A DNA stretch of 64,000 bases from JAAXHB01 sp965214945 (GTDB lineage: Bacteria; Actinomycetota; Acidimicrobiia; Acidimicrobiales; Aldehydirespiratoraceae): assembly GCA_965214945.1 (NCBI GenBank), contig OZ244029.1, positions 3,038,001 to 3,102,000 of the forward strand, given 5' to 3'. Shown in pieces: positions 30,115 to 39,921 of the stretch (position 1 is its first letter; each line of letters begins with the position of its first letter). A program made the translations under genes and the position numbers. A model generated the notes under the pieces. It saw only the letters and a list, made by a program, of their open reading frames with translations. It did no database searches and was not told the origin of the DNA.

Positions 30115-30716
30115 CGCAGCCGGCTCTCGACGGCGGTCCTGGTTCGAGCGGCCACCTCCTGCGCTGAGCCAGACGCGTCCACCACGACCCAGAGGTCTGG
30201 GTCGGACTCGGCCAGCTCCAGGTAGCCGAGCCGCACTCGCTCCACGCGGTCGCCATCCGCGAAGTAACGCTCGATACGGTCGGAGGGCTCCGCGGCCCGC
30301 TCGCAGCTTTGCGCCACGCTTATGTCGAGTAACACGTTTAGGTCGGGCTCAAGCCCCGCGGTGGCGAAACTCAGAAGGCTCCGAAGCGCGCCGAGATCAA
30401 GCCCCCTGCCGTAGCCCTGGTAGGCCAGAGCAGACGCGGTGTAGCGGTCGGTCACGACGTCTGTGCCTGCTTCCAGAGCCGGCCTGACGACCTCGGCCAC
30501 GTGTTGTGCCTTGTCGGCGATCACCAGCAGCGCCTCCGTGCGGTCGTCAAGGCCGCGGCCGGCAGGATTGAGTACGAGCTGGCGGATCACATCCCCCACC
30601 TTGGTAGCGCCGAGCTGAAACGTGCAAAACGCTCCCATATGCTCTGCCAGTAGCCGCGCCTGGGTGGTCTTGCCGGCGGCGTCGATGCCCTCCAGCGCGA
30701 TCAGGCGTCCGGTCAC
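30111..30716 (-). CDS. tmk: Thymidylate kinase
   Basis: 201 residues from the GTG at 30716, which overlaps the MFS stop (GTGA). It phosphorylates dTMP to dTDP. LIALEGIDAAGKTTQARLLAEH (P-loop), VVTDRYTASALAYQGYGRGLDL (DRY/H motif) and LNVLLDISVAQS with RIERYF are typical. Frame extension upstream is a shadow of the MFS gene. Confidence 0.93.
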   Translation of the reverse strand: MTGRLIALEGIDAAGKTTQARLLAEHMGAFCTFQLGATKVGDVIRQLVLNPAGRGLDDRTEALLVIADKAQHVAEVVRPALEAGTDVVTDRYTASALAYQGYGRGLDLGALRSLLSFATAGLEPDLNVLLDISVAQSCERAAEPSDRIERYFADGDRVERVRLGYLELAESDPDLWVVVDASGSAQEVAARTRTAVESRLR

Positions 30717-32209
30717 CTTTGCGCCGCGACCCGTGCCGGGACACGGGCGCCGGACCGCAGGCTCCAAGTGGCCAAAGCGCCCGCCGCGAGTATCACCAGC
30801 GCCGCAATCCACATCGTCAGGCGGACCCCGGGAATTGCCAGCTCCGACCCCAGAACGCCGACGGATCCGCCCCACCAGCGGTTCGAAAGCGGGTCGAGCA
30901 GATCCGACAACAGCGGGGCCGCCGCCAGGGCGATGAGCAGGCACAGGCGCACCAGCACCAGCAGGGCGGCGAAGATTCGGCCGCGCATCTCGTTAGCCAC
31001 GTTCTGGTGCAACAGCGTGAACCCGAGCACGTACACAGGTCCGGCCAGAACGCCGACGCCCCCCACCAGCGGAACGGCCAGCGAAAGGCGGTCCACTGAC
31101 GATGCCACCATTAGCGTGGCGCCGGCGCCAATCAGGCAGGCCGCGAAGACCCGCTCGACACTCATCCGGCTCTGGGTGACCGATGCTGTGAGTACGCCGA
31201 GGGCCATGCCCATGCCCAGCGCGAACAGCACGAGGTTGAAGTCCGCTTCGCTGCCCTTCAGCACCTCCTTGACGAATATCGCTCCCAGCGACACCACCAT
31301 GCCGCCGCCCATCACGCCGGTGGCGAGTCCGACGTTGACGGTTCGCACGATCGGGTCGGCGCCTATAAGCCGCCAGCCCTCGCGCAGCTCTCTCATGGCG
31401 CCGCCGAGGTCGAGCTTCCAGGGCTTCCCTGAGATGCTCTCGCTCTTGCTGCGCGTCGGAATGGTGATGCGCCAGATGATCAGCGCGGTTACCAGAAACG
31501 ACAACGCGTCAACGTAGAAGGCCAGGCCTTCCTCGTGCAGACGCAGGCTCGTGACCCAGCCGTCATCGGCCATCGCCTCAGCGGCCTTAGCCAACAGCGC
31601 GGCGAGAGCCGCCGCCACTGGGAACATCCCGTAGGCGGCGGCCACGTTCATCGAGTTGGCCGCGGTGAGCTTGTTGCGCGGCACCAGGTTCGGCACCGTC
31701 GCCTCCTTGGCGGGCTGCCACAGCATGGTGAGCAGCTCCAGCACGAAGCTCGCTGCGACGAGCCCTAGCAGCGTGTCCACGAACGGCAGGGTTACCAGCA
31801 CCGCTGCCCGGCCCAGGTCGCACACCACCATCACGTGCTTTCGGTTGAGTCGGTCGACCAGCACGCCTGCGGCGGTGGCGAGAAACAGCCCTGGCACCAC
31901 CCGGCTGGCCAGAACCACCGAAATGGCCGCCCCTTCAGAGAGCGCCAGCACCGACCCACCGGAGTTCTCGCTGAGCTGGCGGGCTAGGGCAATAGTGGCA
32001 AATAGCCCGAGCCAGTCACCGGTCGCCGAGACAACTTGGGCGATCCACAGCCGGAAGAACTCGTTGCTGCCGAAGATCTTCGCCAAGCTCCCCGACGGGC
32101 CGACAGCATCGATAGCGTCGTTGAGGCGGACGCCTGCCGACCCGCGCTCGCCCTGGCCGCGTCGGGTGTCGCCGTTTTCGGCCTGACCGCGCGTGGTGTC
32201 GTCGTCCAC
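30713..32209 (-). CDS. MFS transporter
   Basis: 498 residues, about 12 hydrophobic segments. FFRLWIAQVVSATGDWLGLFATIALA (about 52-77), DRLNRKHVMVVCDLGRAAVL (loop 2-3 signature D-R-x-x-R-K) and LLTMLWQPAKEATVPNLV match the MFS_3/enterobactin-exporter-like branch of drug and siderophore exporters. A hydrophilic 45-residue N-terminus precedes TM1. It lies between topA and tmk with overlaps, an arrangement familiar from other actinobacteria. Substrate unknown. Confidence 0.88.
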   Translation of the reverse strand: MDDDTTRGQAENGDTRRGQGERGSAGVRLNDAIDAVGPSGSLAKIFGSNEFFRLWIAQVVSATGDWLGLFATIALARQLSENSGGSVLALSEGAAISVVLASRVVPGLFLATAAGVLVDRLNRKHVMVVCDLGRAAVLVTLPFVDTLLGLVAASFVLELLTMLWQPAKEATVPNLVPRNKLTAANSMNVAAAYGMFPVAAALAALLAKAAEAMADDGWVTSLRLHEEGLAFYVDALSFLVTALIIWRITIPTRSKSESISGKPWKLDLGGAMRELREGWRLIGADPIVRTVNVGLATGVMGGGMVVSLGAIFVKEVLKGSEADFNLVLFALGMGMALGVLTASVTQSRMSVERVFAACLIGAGATLMVASSVDRLSLAVPLVGGVGVLAGPVYVLGFTLLHQNVANEMRGRIFAALLVLVRLCLLIALAAAPLLSDLLDPLSNRWWGGSVGVLGSELAIPGVRLTMWIAALVILAAGALATWSLRSGARVPARVAAQR

Positions 32210-32221
32210 GGCAGCGCAGCG

Positions 32222-35014
32222 TCAGCGGTTAGGGGGCGGTTTGGCAGATCTGGCTTTCGGGGCCCTCGGGCGGGTGCTGGGGCGCTTGCCGCGGGCCTTG
32301 CTTTTGGCTCGCTTGGCCTTGCTCTTGGTTCGCTTGGCTTTCTTGGACGGGCCTCTGGCGCGTCGGTCGGCCAGCAGCTCCGCGGCGCGCTCCGCGTCCA
32401 CCGACTCGACGGTGTCGCCGGTGCGCAGCGACGCGTTGACCTCTCCGTCGGAGACGTAAGGGCCGTATCGCCCCGCCCTCAACACCATCGGCTTACCGGT
32501 GTCGGGGTCGGGGCCCAACTCCCGAAGGGGGGCGCGGGGCGCGGGGCGCCTGGACCGCTTCGGCTGCGCCAGCAGCTCGAGGCACTCCTCAAGCGTGACC
32601 GTGAAGATCTGGTCCTCGGCTGCGAGATTGCGTATCTCTGAGCCCTTCTTGACGTAGGGCCCGTAGCGGCCGTTGTGGGCGGTAATCTCCGCGCCGTCTG
32701 AGGGATCGGCACCCACGGTCCGGGGCAGCGACAGAAGCCTCAGCGCCTCTTCGAGAGTTACCGTTTCGAGCGTCATCGACTTGAACAGCGAAGCCGACTT
32801 CGGCTTGCTCGACCGGCCCGCCTTGCCCGACCCGTCAGCAGCGGCGGATGGGCGAAGCTGCACGTAAGGGCCGTAACGACCTGATCTGGCGACCACCGTC
32901 GAACCGGACGCTGGATCGACGCCCAGCACGCGCCCGCTGCTCGGCTGCGCCAGCAGCTCCTCGGCGCGCTCTGCTGTGAGCTCGTCGGGGGGGATGTCGT
33001 CAGGCACCGAGACCCTGTCGTCGCCGCGTTGCAAATATGGGCCGAACCTTCCGACCCTCACCGCCAGACCGTCGAGGCCGTCACCGTCGGGTTCGTCGCC
33101 GCGCAGCGAGATGGTGTTGACGGCGCGTGCGTCGATGTCGCCCAAGCGGCTCGAGACCTTTTCTTTGAGCCCGGGATCGTCGCCGGCCCCGAAGTAGAAG
33201 CGGCTTAGCCACGGCACCGTCTCGGACCGGCCGCGGGCGATCTCGTCGAGGTCGTCCTCCATCTGGGCGGTGAAGGCGTAGTCGACCATCTTCGGGAAGT
33301 GCCCCTCTAGGAGCCTCACCACCGAGAATGCCGTGAACGACGGGATCAGGGCGGTTCGCTTCTTCCACACATAGCCCCGGTCGACGATGGTCTTGAGGAT
33401 CGACGCGTAGGTCGAGGGGCGGCCCACGCCAAGCTGCTCGAGGCGCTTCACCAACGACGCCTCGGTGTAGCGGGCCGGAGGCTGCGTCTCATGGCCCTTC
33501 GTCTTGAGCCCCAGGTTGCGCACCGCATCACCGGAGTGCAGCGGTGGTAGGCGCCGCTGCTGATCGGCGGCCGAGGCGCTCGCGTCGCCGCTCTCGCTGT
33601 AGACCTCGCGGAATCCCATGTGTGTGATGACCGTGCCCGACGCGGAGAACTCGGCGTCACGGCTGTCGGCGGAGATCGCCCCGAGGCGCAGGTGAACGGT
33701 CTCACCGGTGCAGTCGGTCATCTGGCTGGCCACGGTTCGCCTCCATATGAGGTCGTACACACGCGCCTCTGAGCGCTGCACCTTTCGGGCTACGGCCTCC
33801 GGAGGCGCGAACGCCTCGCCGGCGGGTCTGATGGCCTCGTGGGCCTCTTGGGCGTTCTTCGCCTTGCTCTTGTACACACGCGGCCGATCCGGCATCAGCG
33901 CGGCCCCGAATAGCTGCTTCACAGTGGCGCGCGCCGCGGCCATCGCCGTCGGTGACAGCGCCGTGTTGTCGGTGCGCATGTAGGTGATGAACCCCTTCTC
34001 ATAAAGCGACTGCGCCGCCCGCATGGCGGCCGACGACGACATGCGCAGCTTGCGACCAGCCTCCTGCTGGAACGTCGCGGTGATGAACGGAGCGGCCGGG
34101 CGGCGGCGGTATGGCCTGGCCTGGCGGGAGCGCACAGTGAACTCAGAGCCGGAGAGGCCGCGCGCGAGGCGTGACGCGTCCGCGGCGTCGAGCACGATCG
34201 CTCCGGCACGAGTGAGCCTGCCGTCGGGCCCAAAGTCGCGGCCGACGGCTAGGCGGGCTCCGTCAAGTGACGACAGCCTCGCCTCGAAGCGGCCCGGCTC
34301 GTCGGAGTCATCTGCGTCTGCGCGCTCTTGTGCCGCCGTGGTGTCCGCAGCGTCCGCAGCAGTCGCCGCGCCCGGGGCGAAGACTCCCGTGATGCTCCAG
34401 TAGCTGGCGCTCACGAAGGCCATCCGCTCGCGCTCGCGCTCCACCACGATGCGCGTGGCGACGCTTTGCACCCGCCCGGCCGACAGCCTGGGCCTGACCT
34501 TCTTCCACAGCACCGGCGACACCTCATACCCGTAGAGGCGGTCGAGCATGCGCCTCGCCTCTTGGGCGTCCACCAGACGGCGATCGATCTGGCGCGGCGA
34601 GTGCACGGCGGCCTGGATGGCGGCCGGGGTTATCTCGTGGAACACCATCCTCCTGACCGGCACACGCGGGTTGAGCACCTCGAGCAGGTGCCAAGCGATG
34701 GCCTCGCCCTCGCGGTCCTCGTCGGTGGCCAGGTACAGCTCGTCGGCTTGGGCCAATAGCGACCTGAGCTTGCGCACCTGGCCCCGTTTGGCGGGGCTCA
34801 CCACGTACAGCGGCTTGAAGTCGTTGTCCACGTCGATCCCGAGCCGTGCCCAAGGCTGCGACTTGTACGCCTTGGGGATCTCATCGGCACTGGCGGGAAG
34901 GTCTCGCACGTGGCCGATCGACGACTCCACCGTGTACCCAGCCCCGAGGTAGCCGGAGATGGTCCTCGCTTTGGCAGGCGATTCGACGATGATGAGAGCG
35001 TTCGCCATTGGCAT
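32222..35014 (-). CDS. topA: DNA topoisomerase I
   Basis: 930 residues. It relaxes negative supercoils by single-strand passage. TOPRIM domain at the N-terminus (LIIVESPAKARTISGYLG; TDEDREGEAIAWHLLEVL), SAGRVQSVATRIVVERERE, and the catalytic tyrosine in FITYMRTDNTALS (about 343). Three to four C-terminal Topo_C repeats (each with GRYGPYV-type sequence) and a Lys/Arg/Ala-rich tail follow, as in mycobacterial TopA, with no Cys4 zinc fingers visible. Start is ATG 35014 or 35008 (MANALI). The upstream spacer to nhaA (35015-35178) shows no gene. Confidence 0.96.
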   Translation of the reverse strand: MPMANALIIVESPAKARTISGYLGAGYTVESSIGHVRDLPASADEIPKAYKSQPWARLGIDVDNDFKPLYVVSPAKRGQVRKLRSLLAQADELYLATDEDREGEAIAWHLLEVLNPRVPVRRMVFHEITPAAIQAAVHSPRQIDRRLVDAQEARRMLDRLYGYEVSPVLWKKVRPRLSAGRVQSVATRIVVERERERMAFVSASYWSITGVFAPGAATAADAADTTAAQERADADDSDEPGRFEARLSSLDGARLAVGRDFGPDGRLTRAGAIVLDAADASRLARGLSGSEFTVRSRQARPYRRRPAAPFITATFQQEAGRKLRMSSSAAMRAAQSLYEKGFITYMRTDNTALSPTAMAAARATVKQLFGAALMPDRPRVYKSKAKNAQEAHEAIRPAGEAFAPPEAVARKVQRSEARVYDLIWRRTVASQMTDCTGETVHLRLGAISADSRDAEFSASGTVITHMGFREVYSESGDASASAADQQRRLPPLHSGDAVRNLGLKTKGHETQPPARYTEASLVKRLEQLGVGRPSTYASILKTIVDRGYVWKKRTALIPSFTAFSVVRLLEGHFPKMVDYAFTAQMEDDLDEIARGRSETVPWLSRFYFGAGDDPGLKEKVSSRLGDIDARAVNTISLRGDEPDGDGLDGLAVRVGRFGPYLQRGDDRVSVPDDIPPDELTAERAEELLAQPSSGRVLGVDPASGSTVVARSGRYGPYVQLRPSAAADGSGKAGRSSKPKSASLFKSMTLETVTLEEALRLLSLPRTVGADPSDGAEITAHNGRYGPYVKKGSEIRNLAAEDQIFTVTLEECLELLAQPKRSRRPAPRAPLRELGPDPDTGKPMVLRAGRYGPYVSDGEVNASLRTGDTVESVDAERAAELLADRRARGPSKKAKRTKSKAKRAKSKARGKRPSTRPRAPKARSAKPPPNR

Positions 35015-35178
35015 CAGTTCCTATCCGTCGGCTGCCCGATGTAAGGCGGTCTACAGGATGCGAGGCCGTCTCGCGACGCGGTGCCTGTCGGTCGTCAGGA
35101 TAATCGCCGGGATGGTGCGATCTGGATCCCGCGGATCCTAGGAGACCCCTCCCGAGACCTCATCTACCGGCATCTTCT

Positions 35179-36672
35179 TCAGGCCGCTTGGGTGGCTGCT
35201 TCGCCGTCCGATTCGGAACTCGCGAGTATGGTCACGCCGATGATCGCCGCCACCAGCGAGGCGGCCAGAATGCCGATCTTGGCCTCCGGGACGGCCTCGC
35301 CCGTCTTGAACGCCAGCTTGGCGATGAACAACGACACAGTGAAGCCGATGCCCGCCACCGCGCTGATCCCGAACATCTTGGGCCAGGTGACACCGCGCGG
35401 CAGCGAAAACAGACCGCTGCGAACGCCGAGCCAGGAGAACAGCGAGACCCCCACCAGCTTGCCGACCACGAGGCCGGCCACCACGCCGAGGGTGACTGGA
35501 GAACGGATCGCATCCTCCGCGGAGTCCCATGACAGCGACACGCCGGCGTTAGCAAAGGCAAAGACCGGAACGACGATGAAGCTCGTCCAAGGATGGAGCA
35601 AGTTCTGGAGTCGGACTGCCACCGACACGTGTTCTCGTACTTCGAAATAGGCTCGTCGCATGAGCGGCACGCTCATGTCGCCGGCGGTCATGCCGTCTGC
35701 GATGCCGGGGAAGATTCCGGGCGTGATTCTGGCGGCTTCGCCTTCCGCTATAGCGTCGTCGCTGTCCTTGCTTATCAGCGGCATGGCCGGCGTCATGAGG
35801 CCTAAAATCACGCCAGCTATGGTGGCGTGGACTCCGGATTCCAGGACAGAAAGCCAGAGGAACAGGCCCACTGGCAGGTATGCGGGCGTGTACCAGATGC
35901 GCGCCGCACGCATACCTACCAACACGGCGAAGGTGACTGCAGCGAGCATCAGCCATCCTGTCGACAGGTCGTCGGTGTAGAACACCGCGATCACGATTAT
36001 GGCGCCGATGTCATCGACGATTGCCAGGGTGAGCAGGAATATCTTCAGAGTGCTCGGCACGCGGCGGCCCAGCAACGAGACGATGCCCACAGCGAAGGCG
36101 ATGTCGGTAGCCATGGGGATCCCCCAGCCCGCCGAGCCGTAGCCGCCGGCATTGAACGCCGTGTAAATCAGGGCCGGAACGATCATGCCTCCGAGCGCGG
36201 CCACAGCGGGGAAGACGGCGGCTGCCGGCTTGCGCAGCTCGCCCACGACGAACTCCCTTTTTATCTCCAGACCGACCACGAAGAAGAAGACGGTCATAAG
36301 CGCGTCGTTGACCCAGGCTTCCAGCGGCTCGTCAAGATGCAGCAGTCCGCCCAGATCGACGGTTATGTGGGCCTCGAGCAGGTCGTGGTATAGGTGTTCC
36401 CAGGGCGAGTTGGCCCACACCAGCGCCACCACCGTGGCCGCGAGAAGCGCGATCCCACCTGCGGCCTCGATTTCGGCGAACCGCAAAATAGGGTGCCCCA
36501 CCCACCGAGCCAGCCTGCGGTTGCGACCCAGCCACGTGAGCGGAGAATGCGGAACCTCACCCTCGTGCAGAATCTCGCCCTCAGGTGACTGGATCGCTTC
36601 GCTTGGATCGGACGCGTCGGCCGTGGGGCCCTCCGCGCTGGGAGAGCTGGCCGGGGAAAGGTCGGATTCCAT
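35179..36672 (-). CDS. nhaA: Na+/H+ antiporter NhaA
   Basis: 497 residues. FRFAEIEAAGGIALLAATVVALVWANSPW-type TM1, FFFVVGLEIKREFVVGELR, IPMATDIAFAVGIVSLLG and the ion-binding DD pair in LAIVDDIGAIIVIAVFYT match NhaA; about 11-12 transmembrane segments. The 65-residue acidic N-terminus (ASPSAEGPTADASDPSEAIQ...) is unusual and probably cytoplasmic. It exchanges external H+ for internal Na+; a marine or saline habitat is compatible but not proven. It is downstream of the anti-sigma gene on the same strand. Confidence 0.92.
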   Translation of the reverse strand: MESDLSPASSPSAEGPTADASDPSEAIQSPEGEILHEGEVPHSPLTWLGRNRRLARWVGHPILRFAEIEAAGGIALLAATVVALVWANSPWEHLYHDLLEAHITVDLGGLLHLDEPLEAWVNDALMTVFFFVVGLEIKREFVVGELRKPAAAVFPAVAALGGMIVPALIYTAFNAGGYGSAGWGIPMATDIAFAVGIVSLLGRRVPSTLKIFLLTLAIVDDIGAIIVIAVFYTDDLSTGWLMLAAVTFAVLVGMRAARIWYTPAYLPVGLFLWLSVLESGVHATIAGVILGLMTPAMPLISKDSDDAIAEGEAARITPGIFPGIADGMTAGDMSVPLMRRAYFEVREHVSVAVRLQNLLHPWTSFIVVPVFAFANAGVSLSWDSAEDAIRSPVTLGVVAGLVVGKLVGVSLFSWLGVRSGLFSLPRGVTWPKMFGISAVAGIGFTVSLFIAKLAFKTGEAVPEAKIGILAASLVAAIIGVTILASSESDGEAATQAA

Positions 36673-36766
36673 CTCTAATTTTCTCCTGACAATTTGACCC
36701 GCACGGACGGCTTGGGCTCGGTGGTTGGCCTCATCAACCGGTTGGGTTCATTGGACAGGCTCAGGC

Positions 36767-37246
36767 TCAAGAAGCCGGTGAGCTTCGGACGACGAGGCGG
36801 ACTTGCGTGCCGGCCGCAGTCGATCGGATACGGAGTTCATCGGCCAACAACCTCATCAGGTTGATGCCGAGACCCGACTCGCGTTTCAGCCGCTCCGGTG
36901 ATTCCGGAGGCGGCATCTTCGGCAGATCGTTGAGGTTGAAGCCGTGACCGCGGTCGTTGACCACGACTGTTACCGAATCCCGCTCCGCCCGGCAGCGGAC
37001 ACGGACAGGCTCGCTGACGCCGGCGCGTTGATGAGCCTGGATGGCGTTGGTGGTCGCCTCGGTCACCACCAACGCCAGGTCGTGAACCCGATCTCCGTTC
37101 ATAGCGGGCTCGTCCTCGGCGAACGCCGTGACGACAGCGCGCACGAACGCCAGATGGACAAGGTCAGCCGGCACTTCGATCGCGATGCCCTCTCCGGAGC
37201 GGCCGACTGATGGCTCATCGCCTGCCTCGCTTCCTGAACTGCTCAT
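36767..37246 (-). CDS. Anti-sigma factor / ATP-binding kinase (RsbW-like)
   Basis: 159 residues. GHKL ATPase fold: LALVVTEATTNAIQAHQRAG (N box, about 58-77), VTVVVNDRGHGFNLNDLP (G1) and ESGLGINLMRLLADELRI (G2). RsbW-type proteins bind a sigma factor and phosphorylate their STAS antagonist; the STAS gene lies directly upstream, giving a partner-switch pair. No sigma factor of the SigB/SigF type is in the window, so the target is unknown. Confidence 0.85.
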   Translation of the reverse strand: MSSSGSEAGDEPSVGRSGEGIAIEVPADLVHLAFVRAVVTAFAEDEPAMNGDRVHDLALVVTEATTNAIQAHQRAGVSEPVRVRCRAERDSVTVVVNDRGHGFNLNDLPKMPPPESPERLKRESGLGINLMRLLADELRIRSTAAGTQVRLVVRSSPAS

Positions 37247-37298
37247 GTGGTCGTCCCCGAAGCACCCACGCCAGCGCGCCTACGACTTCGAAAGCGTG

Positions 37299-37655
37299 TC
37301 ATGCGTCGAGCACGGAAGCCGTCGCGCGGAGCGCGTCCTCCAGCGAGGCGTTTATAGCTATAGCGCGGTCGAGGTTGCATAACTCGAACACACGCCGGAT
37401 CCGCGGCGTTCGGCACACCAGCTTCAAGTCGCCGCCGCGCTGCCGCGTCCGCTTTAGTGCTCCCACTACCACGCCTAGTCCAAACGAGTCGATGAAGTCT
37501 AGACCCGATAAGTCCAGCACCACCCGTCGGCGGCCGTCTGCGACCGCCGACACCACCGCCTGGCGCAATTCCGGGGCGCCTGCGACGTCAAGGTCGCCGG
37601 CAGCGCTGATCACGGTCCAAGGAGGGTGGTCACGGCAGCTGAGTAACAGAGTCAC
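37299..37655 (-). CDS. Anti-sigma factor antagonist (STAS domain)
   Basis: 118 residues. WTVISAAGDLDVAGAPELRQAV (about 13-34) and VVLDLSGLDFIDSFGLGVVVGALKR (about 45-69), where Ser in DFIDSFG is the expected phosphorylation site. In the partner-switch model the unphosphorylated form traps the RsbW-like kinase encoded just downstream. GTG start. It follows the tad cluster after 48 nt and may be co-transcribed with it. Confidence 0.9.
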   Translation of the reverse strand: MTLLLSCRDHPPWTVISAAGDLDVAGAPELRQAVVSAVADGRRRVVLDLSGLDFIDSFGLGVVVGALKRTRQRGGDLKLVCRTPRIRRVFELCNLDRAIAINASLEDALRATASVLDA

Positions 37656-37703
37656 GGTGAAGAAACCGTACCCCCCGCACGTGCTCAGCCCGTCAGCTAA
37701 GCG

Positions 37704-38126
37704 TCATTCGAGCCGCATGGTGGCATCGGAGGAAAACACGGCGTCGCCAATTAAGGGGCCGACCATGGGCACGTCGGTGGGGTCGATGTAGAGCAGTTCC
37801 ACGGTTACCCGGCTGCCGGAGCGGATCACCGTAACGGCGAGACGGTGTGGGTCCAAATCGGCGGACGCGACTGCCGCGGCGCGTACGTCGTCGTCCGCGC
37901 CGCCCACGGCGGCTTCCCGCACCGCCTCGCGGGCGGCGTGGGTGACGAGAACGCGGGTGCGCGCCAGCAGTCCGATCTGCACGACGGTGAGCAGCATCAG
38001 AGCGAAGAACGGCAACACCAGCACGAACTCCACCGTTGACTGCCCGCGGCGGAGCCGGCACCTGCCGCGGGCCGCCCCGGACGCTGCTGGCAGTTCACTA
38101 TGTTGGCGCCGCTGCGCTGTAGTCAA
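37704..38126 (-). CDS. TadE-like pseudopilin
   Basis: About 140 residues if it starts at the TTG at 38126; an ATG at 38162 is possible but overlaps the Flp pilin gene. The core GQSTVEFVLVLPFFALMLLTVVQIGLLARTRVLVTHAAREAVREAAVGG has the prepilin-type Glu after a Gly and a single N-terminal helix, then a secreted beta-rich part. TadE proteins are minor pilins of Flp/Tad pili, processed by TadV-type peptidase, which is not in the window. Confidence 0.8.
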   Translation of the reverse strand: MTTAQRRQHSELPAASGAARGRCRLRRGQSTVEFVLVLPFFALMLLTVVQIGLLARTRVLVTHAAREAVREAAVGGADDDVRAAAVASADLDPHRLAVTVIRSGSRVTVELLYIDPTDVPMVGPLIGDAVFSSDATMRLE

Positions 38127-38139
38127 CGCTGCGCTGCCG

Positions 38140-38373
38140 TCAGTTAACCATGTCGGCGACACTGCCCACGACCTTGTCGAGCAGGCCGGCGATCGTGCCG
38201 GTGTCGGTTGCCCAGGCCAGGAGCAGCAGCGCCACCGCGGCCGCGCCGATGATCACCAGGGCGTACTCAGCAGTGGTCTGGCCTCGCTCGCTCGCCCGCG
38301 GCGAACAGTGATTCGACAATCTCGCCGAAACAGCGCAACGACAGAGGAGGGCTTCACGGTCGGCTGCGGTCAT
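38140..38373 (-). CDS. Flp-type pilin (DUF4244-like)
   Basis: 77 residues. Leader of about 31 residues, then ERGQTTAEYALVIIGAAAVALLLLAWA: cleavage after Gly gives Q1 with Glu5-Tyr6, the Flp pilin hallmark. It ends SVADMVN. It overlaps tadC by 4 bp. An imperfect copy of its last 18 nt (38141-38158) recurs at 38091-38108 inside the N-terminal part of the TadE gene region. Confidence 0.85.
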   Translation of the reverse strand: MTAADREALLCRCAVSARLSNHCSPRASERGQTTAEYALVIIGAAAVALLLLAWATDTGTIAGLLDKVVGSVADMVN

Positions 38374-39158
38374 TTCGAACCTCCACTCGGCAGCTGCAAG
38401 TCGGCGATCGAGCCCACCAGGAGCGGCACCACCGTGAGCAGGCAGAAGGCCGGCAGGATGCAGAACACCAGGGGGAACAGCATCAGCACCGGTACGCGCC
38501 TGGCAGCTTCTGAGGCGCGCACACGACGGCGGCGGTGGGCCTCGTCGGCGACCCGTTCAAGAGCAGGTCGCAGCGGCACGCCGTCGGTCTCTGCTGAGGT
38601 GACCGCGTAGACCAGCGAGGCCGTGCTCGGCCCGAGGCGGCTGGTAAGCCGGCGTATCGACTCGACGAGCGGCTCGCCGGCTTCAGCGCGTCGCACCACC
38701 GCGGACAGCTCATCTCTAAACGGCGCCGGGGTACGGGGAGCGACCTCGCGCAGCGCGGCGAGCGTGGGCCGCCCCGCGCCGATGACGAGGCTCAGCAGGT
38801 CGACGACTTCGGGCAGAGCGCGCTCGATCCGATGCTTGCGGGCTCGGCTACGCGCTCTGCGCCTGGCACGCAACATCGTCGCTGCAGCCGCCGCCGCGAT
38901 CAGGCCGCCGGTGAGGCCGAAGGCCAGGGCCAGAGCTGGCACGGCGAAGGCTGCCGCGCCGACGAAGGCCTCGTCGTCGGTCTCTGCGCCCAGAGCTGAG
39001 GCGATCCGGCGGCCGAGCGCCGACAGCGCAGCGGACGGCCTCGGCTGGGTCCGGTCGAGCTCCCCGAGACGCCTCAGCACCCGGCGCCGACCACGCCAGG
39101 TCACGGCTCCCAACGCGAAGACGAGCCCTGCTACGACGGATTCGGGAGTCAGGCCCAT
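38370..39158 (-). CDS. TadC-like type II/IV secretion platform protein
   Basis: 262 residues. N-terminal TM (SVVAGLVFALGAVTW), a central T2SSF domain (HRIERALPEVVDLLSLVIGAGRPTLAALREVAPRTPAPFRDELSAVVRRAEAGEPLVESI) and two C-terminal TM segments. It is an inner-membrane platform protein of the Tad pilus machine, pairing with TadB just upstream. Confidence 0.85.
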   Translation of the reverse strand: MGLTPESVVAGLVFALGAVTWRGRRRVLRRLGELDRTQPRPSAALSALGRRIASALGAETDDEAFVGAAAFAVPALALAFGLTGGLIAAAAAATMLRARRRARSRARKHRIERALPEVVDLLSLVIGAGRPTLAALREVAPRTPAPFRDELSAVVRRAEAGEPLVESIRRLTSRLGPSTASLVYAVTSAETDGVPLRPALERVADEAHRRRRVRASEAARRVPVLMLFPLVFCILPAFCLLTVVPLLVGSIADLQLPSGGSK

Positions 39159-39210
39159 CGTCCGGCCCTGTCACGCCCGCGCCGCTCGCCCCGGTCTGCA
39201 GACGCAGCGT

Positions 39211-39900
39211 TCACGCCCATGACGCAACCCCTCGTGAGAGGCGGCTCATCCACCACACCCCGAGGCATTCCAGCGCGACGCCGACCGTAAGGGACACCAA
39301 GCCGATCCTGGTGGTGAACAGCACTCGCACCGCCTCGTAGTCGACCAGCGCCACCACTGCCCCGAACGCCGCAGGCGCGACCGCCACCACGACGCCGGAC
39401 ACGCGGGTCTGCGCTGTGAGCGCGCGGATTTCGTCGCCAACGGCATGGCGCTGGCGAAGCGAGGCCGCAGCCCTGTCGAGGCTCGCGGCCATCGCCGCGC
39501 CGGAGCTGTGCCCCAGCACCAGTAGAGAGGCCGCTGCCTGCCGGTCGGCATGGCCGTCGGCCCATCTGTCGAGCGCGTCGGCGAGGCTCAGTCCGCCGCG
39601 CACCCGGCTCGCCACCTGTACTAGGTCGGCGTCGGGAAGGTCGTTCGCCACGGTGTCGACCGCGGTTCGCACCGACGCCCCGGAGCGTAGAGCCCTGGCC
39701 AGCAGCTCGAGTGCCTCCGGGATCGCGTGGGCCGAGCGCGCCCGACGCGCCCGGCGACGCGCCCATGCCCGACAGCTGGCGACGGTCTGCCTGAGCGGCC
39801 CGAGCCTGTGTTCGGCGGAGCCCCGCGGCGGCGCCGGGTCGGGCGCGGGTGCCAGAGCCGCGAACGCCAGGGCCGCGAACACGAGCGACTTCATCAGCAT
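39211..39900 (-). CDS. TadB-like secretion platform protein
   Basis: 229 residues. One N-terminal hydrophobic segment, then a T2SSF domain (IPEALELLARALRSGASVRTAVDTVANDLPDADLVQVASRVRGGLSLADALDRWADG) and two TM segments near the end. It is shorter than typical TadB (about 300) and lacks the FHA-like or extra N-terminal region. Located between the CpaF ATPase and TadC genes. Confidence 0.82.
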   Translation of the reverse strand: MLMKSLVFAALAFAALAPAPDPAPPRGSAEHRLGPLRQTVASCRAWARRRARRARSAHAIPEALELLARALRSGASVRTAVDTVANDLPDADLVQVASRVRGGLSLADALDRWADGHADRQAAASLLVLGHSSGAAMAASLDRAAASLRQRHAVGDEIRALTAQTRVSGVVVAVAPAAFGAVVALVDYEAVRVLFTTRIGLVSLTVGVALECLGVWWMSRLSRGVASWA

Positions 39901-39921
39901 GATTCCACGCCCCCGACCTCA

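Noticed and set aside
36673..36766. Riboswitch or terminator between the RsbW-like gene and nhaA
   Set aside because: Only a weak 5-bp stem (GGTTG/CAACC) is visible; no known riboswitch core could be recognised.
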